From Ectocarpus siliculosus (Eukaryota > Sar > Phaeophyceae > Ectocarpales > Ectocarpaceae), in NCBI GenBank assembly GCA_000310025.1, contig FN648505.1, forward strand, positions 148,067 to 158,186: 10,120 nt of DNA, read 5' to 3'. The first letter of the stretch is position 1; every line of letters starts with the position of its first letter. Made by a program: the position numbers and the translations under genes. The notes under the pieces are model-generated. The model saw nothing but the letters and a program-made list of their open reading frames with translations, did not search any database and was not told the origin of the DNA. This document shows positions 6,954-10,120 of the stretch, piece after piece.

Positions 6954-7732
6954 GTGGAGATAGCTGTTGCTTGTGGAGAAGTACATCGGGCTGTTTTACT
7001 GTACTTCTCGCTCTCGCCGCACTCTCTCCGCCCCGTTTTTATTTTTTTTTGGTTCCAATAATAAAAAAAGCATCGAAACGGAACATGCGGCTTGGGGACC
7101 ACCCTTTCAGCCGGCGAGTAGCCTAGACCCAAAGGGGTTAACACACAAGCCACTCGGGTTGGAAGTTTGTGATCCTTGCGCGTTCGATTTATATTTCTCG
7201 GCGAAATATTTGACAGTTTTGTTTGAGTTACCCGCGACCAAGAGCTTGTATTGTACAACGAACACAAGCGTGCACCACGCCTAAAGACTGATCCACAAGG
7301 ATATTCGGGGTGCGCATGAAAAGCTTCCGAAGTCAAGGTTAGGGGTCGCGGGGTGTGCCCGCCACCTCTCGGGGTTCCCCAAGCCCGGATGACATGCACG
7401 CACACAGAAGTATCTTACAGCCTCAGCGAAAATGCCTAGGCATGCATCCAGGGAACTTTATTTCATGTCCCCGTCCCAGTCATAATGCACCCGCATAAAA
7501 ACCCGGGATGGCCATTCAATATGCCCCCCCCCCCCCGGCCCCCACCCGGAAATATTCAAAACTACGCACACGCACGTGCTTTGTCGATGTACTGAGCTCA
7601 CGTATCTCTAGTATTTTGCTCGCGCACTCCCGTGGTCCGGATGTGAACCTCTTTCAGCAATGCCACTTCCATTGATTACTAAGCCAGTGCATCCACCTCA
7701 CGCCCCGCCGCTTTTGCATGTTTTCGCTTCAG
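6954..7732 (+). other. Intron or intergenic stretch (779 nt)
   Basis: No coding signal was found. It contains a T-rich run near 7037-7050, AATAAA at 7062, the only TTAA between the transposase stop and this point (7138-7141, preceded by GGGG) and a 13-nt C run (7524-7536). It ends in a good pyrimidine tract and CTTCAG at 7732. Confidence 0.45.
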
Positions 7733-7955
7733 TTCGCTTCCCAGTCGGATTTTGGTAAGGCTAAGGCTGAACCAGAGAACAAGAAGACGGCGTTCAAAAG
7801 CGCCGCGTTCCACCTCATTTTGCCGTTCATGGCGTACTTCAAGGGCATTTGCCTGACGACTATCGACTGCAGGGAGCACAACCTGCTGAAGATGGTTGGG
7901 TACTTGTGGGGTGAATGGGACCCGGAGCGACCCATCACCCAGACCGAGCTCTCGA
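7733..7955 (+). CDS. Hypothetical gene, exon with strong splice sites
   Basis: The pyrimidine-rich acceptor TTTTCGCTTCAG at 7731-7732 and a second in-frame CAG at 7742-7744 give starts differing by four residues. The donor GTAAGT at 7956 is a full consensus. Reading on past the donor, the frame would stop at 8036-8038. This is the best-supported exon of the gene. Confidence 0.6.
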
Positions 7956-9610
7956 GTAAGTTCCGATTCTCCGCCATGATTTCGGCCCTGCGCTTTTTAG
8001 TCAAGCTTCACCTGGTCAACCTCGCCCGTGCTGTTTAACGTATTTTCCTCCGTGCCATTTGTCGCGCTCCCTGGTGCCATGTTCCGGACGGAGTTTTGGT
8101 GTTAATGTTGATGCAAGCAGGCGACGTGCGGTGTTCCCTACATGTTACGTAGGCCCCTTAGTAGCAGCTTGTATTCAGCGAGTGGTCCTGGGTTTTACTG
8201 CAAGAAGTGGCTATGGCATGGCAAGGACGACAGAGTCAAATTTCCATCCTTGGTAATGGTAAATACGGTATCAGGCTGTCTCCTGCCGTCGTTTCGGGCT
8301 TGCTTTACCAATTAATAGCAGTGCATAAGATTGCCTCACCGACGGTGGGGGTAGGTATCGCTCGTACGTTGTGTACTTGGGTCGTGTACGGTACGGTTGG
8401 CAACCACTAGATGAAATACCAGCGAACCCCGCACGAACAGCGCCGACCGTGCATACGTACATGAACGAGTGGCGCTCCACTGAGACTGTCACCATCTGAA
8501 AAGGGGGCTCGCTAGCATCGCACAGCGGAGACACCACTATATCATGCCGTTCTTGTTTATTTTTCGTATTTCGGTGCCATGTCTCCGACTCGTACAGCAT
8601 ACCGCCTCCTGCAGCAGACCTTTCGCTTTCAACTGCGCTCACCAACTCCACCCACCCCCCTTGCACTCTGACCGACTCGTCCGGTATGGGATCGGAAACC
8701 TCGATTCCAGAGGAGGTCGCCGTCTTCATCGCGCCCATGAAGTCGACCACGTGGCGCGTAACACGGGCCGCGCTCCGCACCAGCATGTTGGCCATGCTGA
8801 AGAAGGTCACCCACGAGTACACGGAGGATGATGGCTCGCCAGCACGTGAGCTCACGTCAGCCTTCATCGTGGACACGATGACTACTCAGATGGAACAGCA
8901 GGTGGGGCGCATGATGTAGTTCGGGCAGTTTTCGCTTTTAAACTTGCGTGTACAACGAGAACCGCGCGTTCAACGAGCGTCGAGGAACTTAGGTTGCCCG
9001 ATCCATTTGAGGATGCGGAGCGACATACTTGAGAATGCTCAAACCTAGGGTGGTTTGTCTCGTTACGCGGAGGTTTAGTATCGTGGCTTTTGTTTTTTGT
9101 TTTTGCGCCGTCGCGTCGGGCCTGATGTCGTAATGTAGTTGTGGGTGTCATACCCACCCCACGGTAACTCGTCTTAGCCCAGGCAGAGATCGTGTTCACG
9201 AAACGTAGAGCAGTTGGAACCTTGGAGGTATGTCACAGACAAAATGACTCGCCCTCTTGCCTTTCGGAGGAGGTCATCTGAAACGCAACGGTCATCTCCT
9301 CCCCGTGTGCACGACACGGGCGACTACGGCATATCCTACACCCGGCTTCGACCTTACCGTGGACCCCCCCCCCCACCTACCCCCTTTCGCCACCTCTTAA
9401 TCTGTTGCCTCTCACCACCTTTTGACTTCCCGTCTTCCGCCCCCTGTATCTCTACAGCCGGAGGCCGCCATGCGCGGCCTCGGTACCGCCATGTTCTCAA
9501 AGGGCCTAAGCCCCGCCAAACACGGCGTCCCCGTAGCGAAGGGCGAGACCATGCAGACGATGTCCTTCTACGAAGTGTACAGTTGCCCTCGCTCCGCACC
9601 ATGGAACCAG
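7733..9610 (+). CDS. Hypothetical multi-exon protein, at least three exons, incomplete at 3' end
   Basis: I do not recognise this gene. Proposed coding segments are 7733-7955, 8615-8901 and 9458-9610. Junctions are CTCGA|GTAAGT to CCTGCAG|CAGACC, then CAGCAG|GTGGGG to CTCTACAG|CCGGAG. Phases (1, then 0, then 0 at the last donor CCAG|GTACTG) all agree, giving 221 codons with no stop. GC-rich third positions support coding. The first segment is Lys-rich, then hydrophobic-aromatic (a Phe-His-Leu-Ile-Leu-Pro-Phe-Met-Ala-Tyr-Phe stretch), possibly a buried helix. The second starts Ser/Thr/Pro-rich and ends in a long charged helix. The third is Gly/Met/Lys-rich. The start could be the exon at 6843 or ATG 7718 read through the acceptor. 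If the donor at 8901 is skipped, the protein ends at TAG 8917-8919. No catalytic motif is visible, so no function is proposed. Confidence 0.55.
7956..8614 (+). other. Intron of the hypothetical gene (about 659 nt)
   Basis: It runs from GTAAGT to a T-rich stretch (about 8550-8610) and CCTGCAGCAG. This is a NAGNAG acceptor, so the start of the next exon may be 8615 or 8618. No gene is seen inside. A minus-strand open frame of 201 codons crosses its end (8271-8876), but its codon use is poorer than that of the plus frame. Confidence 0.5.
8615..8901 (+). CDS. Hypothetical gene, Ser/Thr/Pro-rich then helical exon
   Basis: The plus frame is open from before 8560 to TAG at 8917. With a start at 8615 it completes the split codon from 7955 in frame. 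An alternative in-phase acceptor at 8710 gives a shorter exon beginning Glu-Glu-Val-Ala. The part from 8713 on has strongly GC-biased third positions and is the surest section. The Ser/Thr-rich front part is less sure. Confidence 0.55.
8902..9457 (+). other. Intron of the hypothetical gene (556 nt)
   Basis: It runs from GTGGGG to CTGTATCTCTACAG. The last 110 bases are strongly C/T-rich and include an 11-nt C run (9364-9374). No gene signal is present. Confidence 0.5.
9458..9610 (+). CDS. Hypothetical gene, exon of 51 codons
   Basis: It starts Pro-Glu-Ala-Ala-Met-Arg-Gly after a textbook acceptor, and ends Pro-Trp-Asn-Gln at CCAG|GTACTG. It begins and ends in phase 0, matching the upstream donor at 8901. 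Read on, the frame would stop at 9655, so splicing is likely. Confidence 0.55.
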
Positions 9611-10120
9611 GTACTGTCTGCCCCGGTTCTCAGACTTATGACACTAGGATTATGAACGATCGGGTTTATGAAACCACGGTGCCCTATGTATTGAATACAT
9701 AGGGGGGGGGCTCATAGCCGTGCACGCCGTAGTTGACCTCGCATCCCTACAACGCCGGGACGGGTCACGCCGGGCTCGCCGGACCAATGAGGGTTGTAAC
9801 TTGATCTCGTGCCCCCCTCACGCCCCTTGCAAAAAGACAAAAGGTCTGACCCTGCACCTGCTGTCGAGCGCATGCAACTATTCCTGGCGACGTATGTGTA
9901 GACCGATGTAGACTTTTGTCGATGCACACGACCTCTGTTGGGTTGTGACTGTGTCCTTATTGGAAGAGCTTATCGCCAGGAGTGCAGCAATCCATAGTGT
10001 CATTGCGAAGCTGCTTACGATGTGCATCACTATTTCAATAGTAATGAACCGTTTTGCTTTCCGCCCTTTCGCGCTATTGTACCACTATATTTACCCTTAA
10101 GCTAGTCCCCGTGGTATTTG
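9611..10120 (+). other. Downstream region, further exons not settled
   Basis: A possible 20-codon phase-0 exon lies at 9733-9792 (acceptor CGCCGTAG, donor GAGG|GTTGTA; reads Leu-Thr-Ser-His-Pro-Tyr-Asn), but its acceptor has a weak pyrimidine tract. The rest shows nothing coding. A 23-bp inverted repeat sits at 9682-9704. Confidence 0.35.
9682..9704. repeat. Perfect 11-bp inverted repeat with 1-bp centre
   Basis: The arm CCCTATGTATT (9682-9692) and the arm AATACATAGGG (9694-9704) are exact reverse complements around a single G. The G run continues to 9710. The 1-bp loop argues against a stable RNA hairpin and for a dyad site or a chance palindrome. Confidence 0.85.

Noticed and set aside
7138-7141. 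GGGG-TTAA as the right end of the piggyBac element
   Set aside because: It is more than 3 kb past the transposase, beyond a separate minus-strand exon, and I see no matching TTAA-CCCC left end.
8271-8876. 201-codon minus-strand open frame
   Set aside because: The plus strand over 8713-8901 has better third-position bias and joins in phase to exons on both sides. Much of the minus frame lies in the proposed intron.
297-9710. G and C homopolymer tracts as functional quadruplexes
   Set aside because: They occur throughout non-coding DNA on both strands without a consistent position relative to genes. They are better explained as general simple-sequence drift or sequencing length error.

Overview
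This window looks like nuclear DNA from an intron-rich eukaryote. Coding stretches are short, GC-rich at third codon positions, and bounded by GT...AG splice sites. They are separated by T/G-rich introns of about 350-780 nt with many G or C homopolymers. The style resembles brown-algal (stramenopile, Ectocarpus-like) genomes, but that placement is inference from architecture only. I see no bacterial operon, rRNA, convincing tRNA or CRISPR array.

Region 1 (about 692-3871, +) holds the only gene I recognise: a piggyBac-family transposase (DDE_Tnp_1_7) in four exons whose splice phases all match. Joined, they encode 580 residues. These carry the N-terminal fold motifs, all aspartates of the catalytic D-D-D core and a C-terminal Cys-rich zinc-binding tail. 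The extreme N-terminus is missing or unrecognised, and the window starts in low-complexity contig-end-like sequence (1-66). No piggyBac-style terminal repeats or nearby TTAA target duplications are visible, so it may be a domesticated or old copy.

Region 2 (3872-6257) has no convincing gene. It is T/G-rich on + up to about 4735, then switches abruptly to A/C-rich. I read this as the convergent boundary between the 3' UTR of the transposase gene and the intron/3' UTR of a minus-strand gene. The first coding exon of that gene is at 6258-6608 (product unknown).

Region 3 (about 6609-6842) lies between two proposed start codons facing away from each other and carries three copies of ACTGATYATT, a candidate shared promoter. 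From 6843 to the window end, a second plus-strand gene of unknown function can be assembled from three phase-compatible exons (7733-7955, about 8615-8901, 9458-9610), possibly preceded by a start exon at 6843-6953. It probably continues past 9610.

Nothing shows that the three genes work together. The transposase would act on DNA in the nucleus; the other two are orphans to my eye.
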